DNA of 64,000 nucleotides. Origin: Lepturacanthus savala. Taxonomy: Eukaryota > Chordata > Actinopteri > Scombriformes > Trichiuridae. The position numbers and the translations under genes are program-made. The notes under the pieces were generated by a model. It was not told the DNA's origin. It worked only from the letters and a program-made list of their open reading frames with translations, and made no database searches. Each line of letters opens with the position of its first letter. Within the stretch, counting starts at the first letter, position 1. Shown piece by piece: positions 9,466 to 21,291 of this stretch. The stretch is taken from positions 11,403,001 through 11,467,000 of the forward strand of contig CM060465.1 of assembly GCA_030544235.1 (NCBI GenBank). Direction: 5' to 3'.

Positions 9466-12400
9466 GCCACCAAAATTTGTGCCAGTCTTTTAGACAATTT
9501 ATGCTATGATACTATACATATCTGTACTAAAATTCATGCAACTGTTAAGATATTTCAGATATTTCAGTTTGTTCCAGATAAACCAACAGACCAGCATCTC
9601 TATCACTAGTATGAATAAAAAAAGAAGGGCCCTTCTTGTCTACAACTGGGCCTGCAAATGATGATGCAAAATACAACTGATGACTCATTACAAATCAACA
9701 CTGCAGAACAGCATTGATTATTTATTATTCATTATTATTTCATTTGTTGAGCTAACTGAGAGCAGAGAATGACGGTATCACTGGCAGCCAAAGGTCCAAA
9801 CACATACACCCCATGCTTACTCTTTGTTTCTGGCACTATAGGCAGGTTATAGAATAGACAAAGCTACATTGGAACTTCTGTCTGCCTGAAATCAATTGAA
9901 AAACACTCTCCACACGGTGGAACCAACAAACAAAAAAAATATCCCCGCTTTACTTTGGATGCCGTTTGCGTCTGCTTGGAGTACACTACATAATCTGTTC
10001 ATATTGTTACCTTCACAGAGTATCCAGTAACTATCCACAGTGCTTTTGTGCCATTGTGAGATAACACCTATGGAGACCTAGATTGAATGTTAGAAGAAAG
10101 TGGTGAAAGCAGGTAATTCACTGAGGTAATAAAGTAGACAGCTCCCATCACAGAATTGAATTAGGCTCACAGCACAACTCCTGGCTCGCCGTAACTGCCT
10201 CTCACACCCACTTTAAAGCATAAACGGTGTCGTCTGTGATACCCTGTACATATACAGCACAGACTTCCAGCTAATTCACACTAACAAGACTTTTCTAACT
10301 GTAATACTGATCGAAACAACAACAGGCTTAATGGGATGTCTCCCTCTTGCTGTCTGATCATATCGTTAGTGAGAATAGCTTTACATAACAACACAATCAG
10401 TGTCTTTTTGTAAAAAAAATACATTTTAGGTCTGTTTGCTTCCCTGCACTTTCCTAGATAATGTAAGTTCTCCACATTTATTCTATGTGGCCACGGTTTA
10501 ATGTAATTTGCCCCAATAGCTTTTCAATTATTTTTCCGGGACTCATTTATACCCCTGTTGTGCAGGGGAAAATTTAATGAATGGCTACAGGTGCGACATG
10601 ATACACCCATGGAAAAAAAAACAAACAGTATAGCTGCCTAAAAATTCATCAATATAGCATTGTCTCCTTCCACCTGGGGATATGGTCTAATGTGACACTG
10701 CTGTATGTTATTTCTCACAAGTAGGGGCTGACTTGTCAGCCTTTATCTCTGGCCTTTCTCCCCAGTGGGCCTCTGCAGGCTCAGGACAATCAACACTTGT
10801 TTGGACAAAATAAGGAGCGAGGGATCTTTGACATGAGGCTGCTCCTCGAGGTTCACTCATCCTTCTCTTCCCTGGGAGACCCCATGCAGGCACAGTGCAA
10901 GCCACAGGAGGGAAACACATGCTGCATTTGGAGGTCAACCATTCCTTTTCATTTTTAATAACTGTCAGGCATCTGGGTATCTCAAACTCACAATATTTAT
11001 GAAGCCAGTATCTGTTGCAGCCAGGGTATAAAATGAAATAAATGCTGTCATATTTCCTCCGGACTAATTAGGCATGGAGTCGTGGCTATCGGTGTGATCC
11101 CTGTGAATGAGGCATCCAGGCCTGGCCACTGTTCTGGGGACAAAAGGAAATTGTGAAATGCATGCAGCGTTGGCATAATGAGGCCCTCACAAGCCATCTT
11201 CAGCACAAGCCTCCAAAATGGATGTAATTTTGTCTTTGGTTTACAGTTGGAGTCTAAGGGGTGAGTGATATGTATCACCAAGAGGAACATTTTGTGCTTT
11301 GAAAAGCTCATGGCAGCTGTAGCAGACAGGAAATGAGACAGGGTTATTCATTTCCCTATTGCTATTTTCACTCACAAACTAAATAAGGGCCCCTTTTGCC
11401 CCCGTGAAGCCCCACAGGGCCCCAATTACGGCTACCTACCATTCACCGTTGCAAAAAAAAAAAAAAAAGGAAGATGGCAATTCTGTAATCAGGAATGTAA
11501 TCTACATCATGAATTTCATATTCTTGGTAAATGCTAAAAAGCAACAAGCTCCAGACCGTGGGGGATGATAAAAGGGAAAAAAAGCAAAGTCCCTGTAAGA
11601 TAATTGATTTCACTTTCTGCACAGTCTTGGTCTTGGTGTGATGTGAGAAGGATGGAGTGACTGACACGCCAGTAAGCTGTGAAAATGCATGCTGAATGAT
11701 GGATAGATGTCGTTGCTGGGGGAAAAAAAACAAGCAAAGCTGGCTGATTTTATCACCTTATTATGTTGCTGCAGCTGGCGGGGGGATAAATTGTGCATCT
11801 CGCGTCTTCAAGTAATTTCTCGTTTTCTCTGCTTGCTCTTTCTCTGTTTTCTCCTTCATCAATACATGCATGTATTTTCTCAGTTCTCTCTATCCATCAT
11901 TCCAGATTCTTTTTTTTTCTCCTCATACAAGCAGCGAGGGCAGTTTTATATGTATGGTAGCGGTTGTCCTTTACACTAAAACCCAAGCCTGTCTTGTGCT
12001 GTGCAGTTATTTAATATTTACTCCTCTTTGTTCCTTACTTTTTGGCGGCTTTTCCTTCCACCCTCTTCATAACGGCAGTCACCTCCCACATGCCCTTGCC
12101 CATTTGTCTCTCTGATTAATATAAAACCTGCTCCCGCAAGGCCCACTATTTCACTGAAAAACCAAAACAATTGGTGGCTATTTGATTGGCCTTGGCCTTC
12201 GCGGGTGCATGGGGAATTGAGGGGTGGGGGGAGGGAGAAAAAAGCAAAAGCATTTGATCTATTCATCCATCCATATGGAAATCAATGAGCTCTGTCTCTC
12301 AGACACACCCCCACTGTCCACACTCGCTGTTTGTTTGTGCCGCAGGAAGTCTGCTCACCATCTGAGTCAGCTGCACGAGTGTAAAGTGGCGACTCTCAGG

Positions 12401-13129
12401 GGCCTAGTCCCACTGTTCCAATAAACACTGTCATCTACATAAATTCAAATGATACGATAACACATTTAAAAATAAAAGGCCATTATTCCTCTGAAAATCC
12501 CCCACTCTCAGAAAATACTGCTGTGAAACAAGATTAGTGCAATTTGAATATGAAGGGGAGGGAATGAGAGATGAATGGGCAACTGTTAAGTTTTACAGAG
12601 CTTGCAGTATAGCCGTTGTGTGCACATAACACACTGCGTGCTTTCGTTCCTCTCCAAATGAGACGAGTAGGTTTGCCCTAGGCTTTATTGGCTGCTAGTT
12701 AACCTTTTAGAAGGCAATGAAAAGGTTACACCGTTCATTGTTTCCTTCCCCTTTGAAGTATAAGTTTGCTCTTCCTACTGTATGTATATTTGTGGAGGCG
12801 AAACAGATGTACTCACTATGCAGGCAATATGCTCGCCGCTAAAAGCTATCAAAAGGAGACGACTCATTTATCTCGGTGAAGCTCACTGTAATGTTACTCA
12901 GCAGTATATTTGGCATGTGGTGTCAAAGTATGAGGCAGGTTTACGGTGCACAATCAGGAAATAGCTGATAATAGACGAGAGTGTCCTCATGGCGACCATC
13001 ACTTCCTGGTAAGGAAACTACGCCGAGCAGGACAGCAAGGCCCCGCCAAGAGTGATTCATTCAGCTGAATACACAATAGCTGGTGCTGTACCTGCTTTAA
13101 GTACATTTACATCACGCACTGCAGGAATA
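9466..13129. other. Long non-coding unique stretch
   Basis: About 3.7 kb with no recognisable gene. Open frames are short, and several are simply A/T or pyrimidine runs (e.g. around 11450-11740). Patches at about 11040-11320 and 12110-12215 have mixed composition with homeobox-like TAAT and CCAAT-type motifs and could be conserved non-coding sequence; that is only an impression. No transposon end was identified. Confidence 0.5.
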
Positions 13130-13200
13130 AGGGAAAAAGAATCAACCACCTGGGATTATGCTGTGACAAATAAACTTGATTGATTTATTTATTGATGATT
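13130..13200 (+). repeat. LINE 3'-end remnant (possible)
   Basis: The phrase TGCTGTGACAAATAAACTTG followed by ATTGATTTATTTATTGATG resembles the terminal region and tandem tail of fish LINE 3' ends. There is no coding sequence. Short, so only a weak call. Confidence 0.35.
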
Positions 13201-13765
13201 CTACATGACCTAATTACATGTTTTTTTCTAAACTGTATATTGATTAGCAGATTTTTCTATTTCCTGAAATTCCAAATTCGAGCATATTTACATCTTTCGA
13301 CATATCTGTTTGGTTTTAAGGTTTTATGGCTGCGACTTCTTTTGTTCATTCTCACCACTCAGCATCAGTTGCAGATGCAGCAGGCATCATCTGTTGCTTA
13401 GAAAACAGGAGCTGATGAAGACCGAGTTCATGTTGGAGTTACATTCGTCAGGTGTCCTGCTAATGTGAATGCTAATGTTGTGGAGTGTCAATATTCACTT
13501 TTAAAAACTTTGTAAGTTGCCAGTGTGACCAAACTCAAAAAAGAAAAGAAGAGAGAAAAATCAATTCAGATTCACTAAAATCATCAATGCACAATGACAA
13601 TACCTTTGCATAAAGTAACGTATAGATAGGAATATAATTCTGTATTCTATAAATAAATCAGAAGACGACCTTTAGGGCTCAATAGAAATAAATGTTAGCT
13701 AGTCATACCTTTTATAAAATTAGATATAAATAGTGGTGCCTCTATATATGTATGTGTGTATATAT
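13201..13765. other. Non-coding stretch, nothing recognised
   Basis: AT-rich, with a short imperfect TATATG microsatellite at about 13741-13772 directly abutting the MITE. No gene seen. Confidence 0.5.
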
Positions 13766-14128
13766 GTATACACACTACCGTTCAAAAGTTTAGGGTCACA
13801 TAGAAATTTCCTCTTTTTTTAAAGAAAAGCACTGATTTTTTCAATGAAGATAACTTTAAACTAATCAGAAATACATTCTATACATTGCTAATGTGGTAAA
13901 TGATTGTTCTAGCTGCAAATGTCTGGTTTTTGGTGCATCAATATCTACATAGGTGTATAGAGGCCCATTTCCAGCAACTATCACTCCAGTGTTCTAATGG
14001 TACAATGTGTTTGCTCATTGCGTCAGAAGGCTAATTTAATAACATTTTCAATTTATTTTACAAATCATGATGGTAAATAAAAGTGTGACTTTTCATGGAA
14101 AATACTAAACTTTTGAATGGTAGTGTAC
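13766..14128. mobile_element. Tc1/mariner-type MITE, complete
   Basis: The termini are inverted repeats: ACACTACCGTTCAAAAGTTT at the left and AAACTTTTGAATGGTAGTGT at the right, flanked by TA. Inside is the family core (GGTGTATAGAGGCCCATTTC, then CAGCAACTATCACTCCAG). About 360 bp, no open reading frame. The same family occurs at 35466-36244 and as a fragment at 56773-57005. It would need a transposase supplied by an autonomous relative elsewhere. Confidence 0.85.
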
Positions 14129-17100
14129 ACATGCACCCATGTATAAATAATAACACTTTGCAATACATGAAAGATATGGATCATGTTGATATGATTAACA
14201 ACATAGAAACACTTTCACAAAATGTCTAATACAAGCAGATGTCTTCATTCAGACCCTGAGGTGTAAGTGTCCAGTGCATAAATCCAAAACAGTTCCCTCC
14301 TCACGACTAAAGAGTCGAAGTCGCCTCCTCCACGAGGAATATTTACAGCTTCATTGCTGATATACTGAAGTGCGGAAGTGCTGTGTTGAACCTTTTTTCT
14401 TTGTTGAAATGCACAGCAACAGGGCTTTTTCCCCCCTGATTACGAATGGCACTTCTGTGTTCTGTGACTCTTTCTTTAGAGCTCCGCTCATATTTCTGAC
14501 ATAAGATAAGCCACAAGGACACTTGAGCATAAATTTTATGGTAATTTTTTTGTATTGCAGGACAGAATGCCGGTGATGCTGAAGTTTTTACCTGAGCGAG
14601 GGACTGAAGATTGAAGGTGTGAGTTTGTGTGTAAAGTGCATTGCTGGAAGCGTGAAAGGGTCTGCTCTCAGCAGTGTAATGTGAATACCATGTGACCACA
14701 GCCCATGTCTATTTAAAATGACCCCTCTATGTATGTCATTTAGTCAGAAGAAGAGCATGTAGCTTGAAATGTTACACTTTTAAAATCCATTTATTTCAAA
14801 GGGAGCTATAGAGCGCAGAGCCCCTTATTTTACTCTGTATCGTTTCTTGGATCCAGCACCTGAAATTGCAGTCTGTTTGCTTCTACTTTTTTTTTTTATA
14901 AGACACTGACACTTTAAATATCTATAAACACAGGAGAAATGATAATTATAAATGAGTTTTTTAGACACCCTTGCTTTTAAATAACATGTGGGCGGACATT
15001 ACGTCATACAAACTGGTTCTGCTCGACCATTAACCAACTTTAATTATTAGCTATTCATTATTTATCAAGTCATTTTTTTTGCCCAGTGATACATTTATTA
15101 TTGTAAAGTGCTTACGCCCACAAAGATGAAGCGGTGCTTTATCTTAATGTGGTGTTTTATATATGTAAGTGAACACATGCTATAGCAAATGGTTGAGGAC
15201 ATTCGTCACTATTCTGTGTTTAGACATTTAAAATAAACTACTTATCTGTAAGTGTATTGTGAAGTGTTGCTCCTGCTGTTGTGTTGCTGCAGCGTAATGT
15301 GAATGTGTGAATGTCTTCCATAGGCACACATAACCACAAAGACACCACAAAGACATAGAAATTTAAATGTCAACCGATTATTTGTGCAGAGGTGAAACTA
15401 CGGACATGGCAGTCCTGGTGTGTAGTGTACAGGATATAAAAAACCAAACCCAAACAAAACAATGCAGAATGTTGGCATCAGGGCACATTCTGAAGGAAGA
15501 AGGGACACAAAGTGAAATGCTGATTGAAAAGAGGAGAAAATCAATCAAGCGGGCCTGTCTGATTGACAGCTTGCCAAGGTGTTTTCTGTGGAGGTGTCAA
15601 GAACAGTACAATTGCTTTCTCCCGCCAACCCCTCCATACCCCCCTCCCTCTCTCTGTCTCATCCATCACCTGCCTCTTCACCCATCATCACACTGTCATC
15701 TCCTCCTAAATGTCTCACCAAAAACTCCCCCAATATCTCTCTCTCACTTTTCATTCCGTCGTGCCTCCTCTTCCAGCATTCCCTCGCCTACCCTTGCGTT
15801 TCTCTCTCGCAGTCGCTTCCTCATTTTCTTTAGCAGAGATGCATTCATTGCCAGCCATTTAAGGCTGCAGACTGACAGTCCTTTAATCTTGTTGTTCTGT
15901 AACCTTCAGAGGCAAAGAAGAAACTGCTCCACTTCTGTTGCCTTTATACAACTGCGACAATCCGTCCTTTATACCCAATCTTTCACATTACTCAACTCCG
16001 GTGAAGTATTTTGCGTTATTTGTTTTCATTATACTCTGATATATTACAGTGGCAGGAAAAAAGAAAAAAAAGAAGGGAAGAGAAAGACAGTACATGTAAG
16101 GTCCCTGCAAGACCATGAGCGCATGAGCATGCAGGGAGGCAGGAATATGCGGGGCGTGGCCACATTAATGGCAACATATAATTCTGTCACTATGTAATAG
16201 TGTGAGCTGCTTTTTCTCATAAAATGTTGGCCCATTCATCTCTTAAAAGGGCACAGTGTTCCATTTCAATCACTTCTAACATTTCACTTCCTACTTTTTG
16301 AAAGATTATCTGAACCCTCTGTCTTCGTAAAGGTGTTGGGGGAACAGGATTAGGGCACTGATTCATTGTCTGCAATAGCACTGACACGCTTTATACATTT
16401 GTGGAACACCTGCTTAATTGATGAGGAAAGACTTGTTTTTTATCCATGTATGTATTTATTATACTATATACATTTTTGTAGCTTACATGAATTCCATGCA
16501 TGTAAAATAAAACCACTAAAAATGACATGCTGGATTTTATCTGTTTGTCATGATCCAGAAAATGAAGTGTATTTTTGATGACAACCATAGATAGATAGGA
16601 GTTAGAAGATGGATATTTGTCCAAAATTGCCATCAATAATTCAAAACCATTGAACCTGTCTGTAACCACTGTAAATATTAAATGCAATGTTAGTAATGCA
16701 ATATAGGAAGGTTTGATTTTAAAATGTATACCACTACAAATTACTTGAACACTTCTAATTAATTAATTGTAATTTTGTGTCCATTACATCACCACATCAC
16801 AGTTAAGAAATGTATTCTAAATAGTTTGGATTATGTATGGAATCCTTCAAAATTGTCTTGCTGAGTCAATTTTTCTGGATCATTCTCAATCTGTAGTCCA
16901 CTTGATGTAAAAGCAGCTTGGTTGATAGCACTGCACTGTAATGCTGTGACCTTCTGGACCATGTATGTAGGTAAAATGACCTTTATATTACCATGTCAAA
17001 AAGGCATTTCTGACATATTCTGACAATTTCTGGCTGTGTCTCCTCTACCATTGTTGTGTGTGCGCGGTTGCCTCCCACTTGTGTGCCTCATATGAATTCT

Positions 17101-18455
17101 ATAGCAATACAACTAAAACAAAGAAATTAATCCTTTAAAGCAATCTATTTTTTAAAAAATATAACTGTATTCAGAAGAACATAAATTTATGGGGTCCTAT
17201 GGTTGATCCTGAAACATGTTTTCATTTCTTGTGTGTAAATAGGTCTCTGATGTAACACACAAATGGGGAAATATTTGAAGAAGTTAATATTGGCTGCACC
17301 TGGATCCCTGTAGCCATGCCCCATTTCTGGAGTGCTTGATTACTATTTCTCCTTCTGACTCTCTGAGGGATGTGACATTTCCAACAATACTAGGCCAACA
17401 TGTATTTTAAATGCGTAACTTATTCACTTGTATGTCGTTACTACCCCAACCCTGCTAATGTGCATTGATGTGACTCAAAAGAGAAGGGAATTTTTCTTCA
17501 GTTTAATAATCTTTTCAGAGTCCTTGAAAATGTGTTGAAGACAGGTTGAAGCATCTGCTTTGTGTCACTTACCTCCATAAGACATGGTGAGAAGGGATGA
17601 GAATCTGGGAATCAAGCCCTGTTGAAATGATGGTCTGCACTTCTGTATTAAAAGTGCAGAGAAGACATATTGACTCAACCATCCCTGAGTGCCCTTGCTG
17701 GCTGGCTTCTAGACAGAGGGAGCCTTGATGCTAATTATAATGGGAAGACAAAGTCTCCCCAGCGGGCAAGTAAAGAGAAATATAGTAGGATCACCAAAAT
17801 GATGAATCATGTCTTTTAGTTCCGCAGCTATAAGGAGTTCATTATTTTATCACTCACTGCTCTCAGCATGTAGTCATTTGGCACTAAAATGATGAATTGG
17901 GTTTGTTTAACAATAACGAGGAAATGGGGAAAACTTTCTTTTAGGGCAGGGGACAAAGTGCATTTTGTTTAATGATGACATTGGGCTTCGTGGAGCACGA
18001 GAGCAGACATGTTTGAACACATTTATCATGGAAACCTGCTGAATCACAGTCAAGACAGTGAAAATGCAGTCACTGACATGTTTTCAGAGTTAAATATTAG
18101 TGAAGAAGTTTTCTAGTGTCATCCAGAAAACTTTCTTTTCCTGAGTGTTCAGTGTAAAAGAAAAAGCATGAACTGTGGAACACTCTTACAGTTCTTCCTT
18201 CATAAAAGGAAAAGCAAAAAAGGAAAGCTTTGATCTAAAGGCAAGCATCAGGATGTTAACTTGCTCAAAATTAAAATGCTACCATCATCTTAAACATTAT
18301 TCACTGTCTTATATTAGGTTACTAGCATACAAACATTTGCTAATTTAGCAAATGAAAAGTATACTGTAGCTAATTTGTCACACCTATAAAAAGCAATAAT
18401 TAGCTATAACATGTACCTTCCCTTAAAATAACACATTGTTTCTCTGTATAAATAC
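14129..18455. other. Long non-coding stretch, includes a pyrimidine-rich tract
   Basis: About 4.3 kb without a recognisable gene. A plus-strand open frame of 276 codons (15367-16197) is the longest non-transposon frame in the window. It runs through a C/T-rich tract (about 15620-15830), its product is low-complexity and unlike any family I know, and I do not call it a gene. The patch at about 17560-17960 has a conserved-non-coding look. Everything else is AT-rich filler. Confidence 0.5.
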
Positions 18456-18516
18456 AAAAACAAGATAGAATGTGTTTATTTGTTACTAACAAATAAACAC
18501 ATTGTATCTTGTTTTT
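18456..18516. repeat. 61-nt near-perfect palindrome
   Basis: Arms 18456-18485 and 18487-18516 are reverse complements at 29 of 30 positions around the single base at 18486; the one mismatch is 18468 against 18504. The inner arm begins TGTGTTTATTTGTTA. The arms are A/T-rich but not a simple repeat. The structure could form a cruciform, or be a fold-back transposon remnant or a replication-generated duplication. Confidence 0.92.
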
Positions 18517-19079
18517 TAGGCGTTATTTGGTGTTTATTAGGTGTTTGGCATTTTTTTTCTTTAGATAGAGCCAGGCTAGCCCTTTCCCTGTACTTTTAGT
18601 CTTTATGCTAGGCTCTGCAAGAAAAAAAAAGTATATCCCTAAATATTAAACGTTTGTATTTGTAATATGAAGCTTTTTAAAATTAGTTTACTAAAAGCAT
18701 TAGTCCGTCTTGATGACTGTAACAGAAACTTAAAGTGTAGTTTAATATCCTCAAAGATCTCTCATTTTCCTTAGGCATTTGGCTGTCTTTTGCAAATTGT
18801 TAAGAAATAGAAACAAATGTCACAAGCATAGAGATAATTCAGGGAATGGCAGCTCATTCCCCGGCATGCTTTTATAAATCTGCAGATGTTTCAGACACAA
18901 ATGACTACTGATCATTTTATTTTATTTGGTGGAGCAGAAGATGTGAGAAAGATGCCTGATTTGTAATGTGCCAAACTGTGCATTACCTTGCTCTCCCTAT
19001 GCTATTTAGGAAAAAATAAATCACATTCACTGTATCACTGGAAAATCTTTCTCACTGACATGAAACTTTAAATGCAAGC
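18517..19079. other. Non-coding stretch, nothing recognised
   Basis: Unique AT-rich sequence between the palindrome and the periodic repeat array. No gene seen. Confidence 0.5.
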
Positions 19080-20470
19080 AGCATTGAAGGCATCAGGCAT
19101 CTACTTCCTGTTGCCAGTGGCTGGCACTCAAAAGGGATCAAAATGGTTGTGCAGATGCCTTCAGGGATGACTTATGATGCATGAGATGGTGCAGATAAGA
19201 CAAGGTTTGTTAAAGTTATAACAACTTCCTATTTGATAGTGAAGGATTGGTTTCTACTGTGACTGTGTTGACATTAGAGGTATATGACAGATTCAATAGT
19301 CATCGAATTGTGTTTAGGGCTGGTCACTGATGATGCATGAGAAATGTGCTGCAGATAAGACAAAGTACAATGAAGCTTCCTGTTTGATAGCAATGGATTG
19401 AAAATGATCATGAACTCTCATGAACTACTATGAGCCATTTTGTGCAGATGGTACAATGTATGTTGAAGTTATGGCATGTTTCTCTACAATGGCGAGGGAT
19501 TGAAATTCACCACCTCACCAGAGCCACGCCCTTTGCTGAATTCTCACTGTTTTGAAAAACTTTTATCACAAAGGTCTTGAGATTCCACAGATACAATCTG
19601 AAAACGGTTGTGAAAGTGGAATTCGATTCCAACTTCCTGTTGGACTTTGGGTATGGGTCCGTCCTTACCTGCTACATGTATGTACCAACTTTCTATGTGA
19701 AAGTTAAAGCAGGGGACACTGACTTTGAAAGTTATTTCCTGCTGCCAGTAGGTGTGAGCCACTATGGGTGTGTAAATATGTTCAGGGCAGGATCCTTATG
19801 AATCATCAGACATTTGGTACAGATAGGATGTTGAAGTTATGACAAATTGATGTCAAATGGTGAGGTATCGAAATTCGCTGCCTCGCCATGGCCATACCTT
19901 GAATTGAAAACTCACCGTTTTGAAATGCTTTCATCACAAAAGTCTTGAGATGCCACAGACACTTCCTGTTGCTAGTAGGCAGCACCTTTACTTGGCATCA
20001 ATATTAATATGCACACATGTTCAGGGCGGATATGACATCATACACCATCAATTTCAGCCAGTTTGGATGTCTTGATGGAGAAATTGCAACTTACTTTTCA
20101 TGGTGAAACATCAAAATTCACTGCCTCACTACAGCCATACTCTCCTATGAAAACTCACCATTTTTGATACCTTTTCATCACCAAGGTCTTTAGATGGCAC
20201 AGCCAAACTTTAAATTTGCTAGTGGCAGTATTCGAGGAGGAGATTGTCAAAGCAAACAGCAATTTCATCAACATTTGATTCAAAATGGCAGACGCCCTGT
20301 TGGAATTAAAGCACAGGAGACTTTTTTGTCTGTCTTGACCTGATAAATGTGTGTCAAATTTTCAATGTAAAACTATATGGTGAAACTATTGTTTTAAAAA
20401 CGGTTAGGTGGTGCTATAGAGCCATTTGCAATTGCCATATTCAAAACCTATAAAATATGTGAATTTTCAC
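19080..20470 (+). repeat. Old, degenerate periodic repeat array
   Basis: Three or more diverged units share the phrases ATTGAAATTCACCACCTC, AAACTCACCGTTTTGAAA, ATCACAAAAGTCTTGAGAT, CACAG and ACTTCCTGTTG. The AAATTC-CTGCCTC-type blocks start near 19500, 19867 and 20112, so spacing is irregular (roughly 250-370 bp). The shorter GATGCATGAGA-CAGATAAGACAA phrase recurs near 19180 and 19335. Long open frames on both strands inside are by-products. The family resembles a repeat common in percomorph fish that contains CTTCCTGTTG and TTGAGATG-CACAGAC motifs; I have no name for it. Confidence 0.55.
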
Positions 20471-20607
20471 CAGGCCTGTCTGCAAAAGGCAAATAATTTG
20501 GTGAAAGAAAAATAGGAAGAATCCTAAAGGTTTCAATAGGGCACTCGCTGACTGTTGCCACTCAGGCATATGAATGGATGTTTAACACAAGGCAAATGTA
20601 CCACTAA

Positions 20608-21291
20608 TAGGGGTGTGACGAGACACTCAGCTCACGAGACGAGATGAGACGAGACACGAGATTGGGTTCACAAGATCGAGACAAGACGAGATTTTAAGAA
20701 AACTAAATTACAAATTATATGAATGCCTGGACAACAGACTTTTATTTAACTGAGTTGCATATGGATTTTATAACTCTGTAAGTGTTAACTTTTAATGAAC
20801 TTCTTCCTTTTAATGAATTTCTTCCTCTACAAATTGAAACCAAAATAAAATGTTATAAAAATTACATTTTGGGAAAAAAAATTCTACATTTGTCCTTTTT
20901 TCAAGTGCAAACAATATGTGCAAAACAAAAAGTTCTTCTCTGTCAGCAGCAGTTGTTGATTTGAGTACTGAGCTGTGGTAGTGCTGTAAATGTCTCTGCA
21001 TTGTGCTCGTATCCGCTGCGCTGTACAGCATTGTTTGCATACAGTGCCTGCATATTGTCCGTGTCTTATCAGTCACTCTCTTACCATTTATCATTTCTGC
21101 CGGGAACCCAAAATGATGCCAAACAAACGATTTAAAAGCGGCGGGGGTGTCGTCAATAGTAATACCTGTGTTTTCCGTCATTCTGGCTGCTTGCTGGATA
21201 AATCTCGCGAGACAGAATTTTAACGCGACGAGCAATCTTGTCAAATCACATCTCGTGAGATCTCGTCACACGAGATCTCGTCACACCCCTA
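20608..21291 (-). mobile_element. hAT-like internal-deletion derivative with BED zinc finger
   Basis: Termini are inverted: TAGGGGTGTGACGAGAC at 20608-20624 and the matching GATCTCGTCACACCCCTA at 21274-21291. Many subterminal GAGACGAGAT/ATCTCGT copies lie next to both ends, the kind of clustered short motif that hAT transposases bind. The interior codes for a BED zinc finger on the minus strand but no catalytic domain. An 8-bp target duplication is not evident, so the superfamily call depends on the termini and the BED domain. Confidence 0.7.
20810..21244 (-). pseudogene. BED-type zinc finger protein fragment of a hAT transposase
   Basis: An open frame of 144 codons; the likelier start is Met22 (ATG at 21181-21179), which gives about 123 residues and avoids initiation in the subterminal repeats. 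Residues 37-90 form a BED finger: aromatic pair FKSFVWHHFGF, then C65-x2-C68 (TICRHC) and H85/H90 (RHLQHYH). BED fingers are the DNA-binding N-terminus of hAT transposases. After about residue 100 the sequence no longer looks like a transposase; the RNase-H-like core and the dimerisation domain are absent. The frame ends in A/T-rich DNA close to the left terminus. Whether it is expressed is unknown; such a truncated binder could in principle compete for transposon ends. It may equally be a passive remnant. Confidence 0.65.

Noticed and set aside
15367..16197. 276-codon plus-strand open frame
   Set aside because: Runs through a C/T-rich tract and yields a low-complexity product with no domain, no splice-site logic and no transposon relation; most likely chance.
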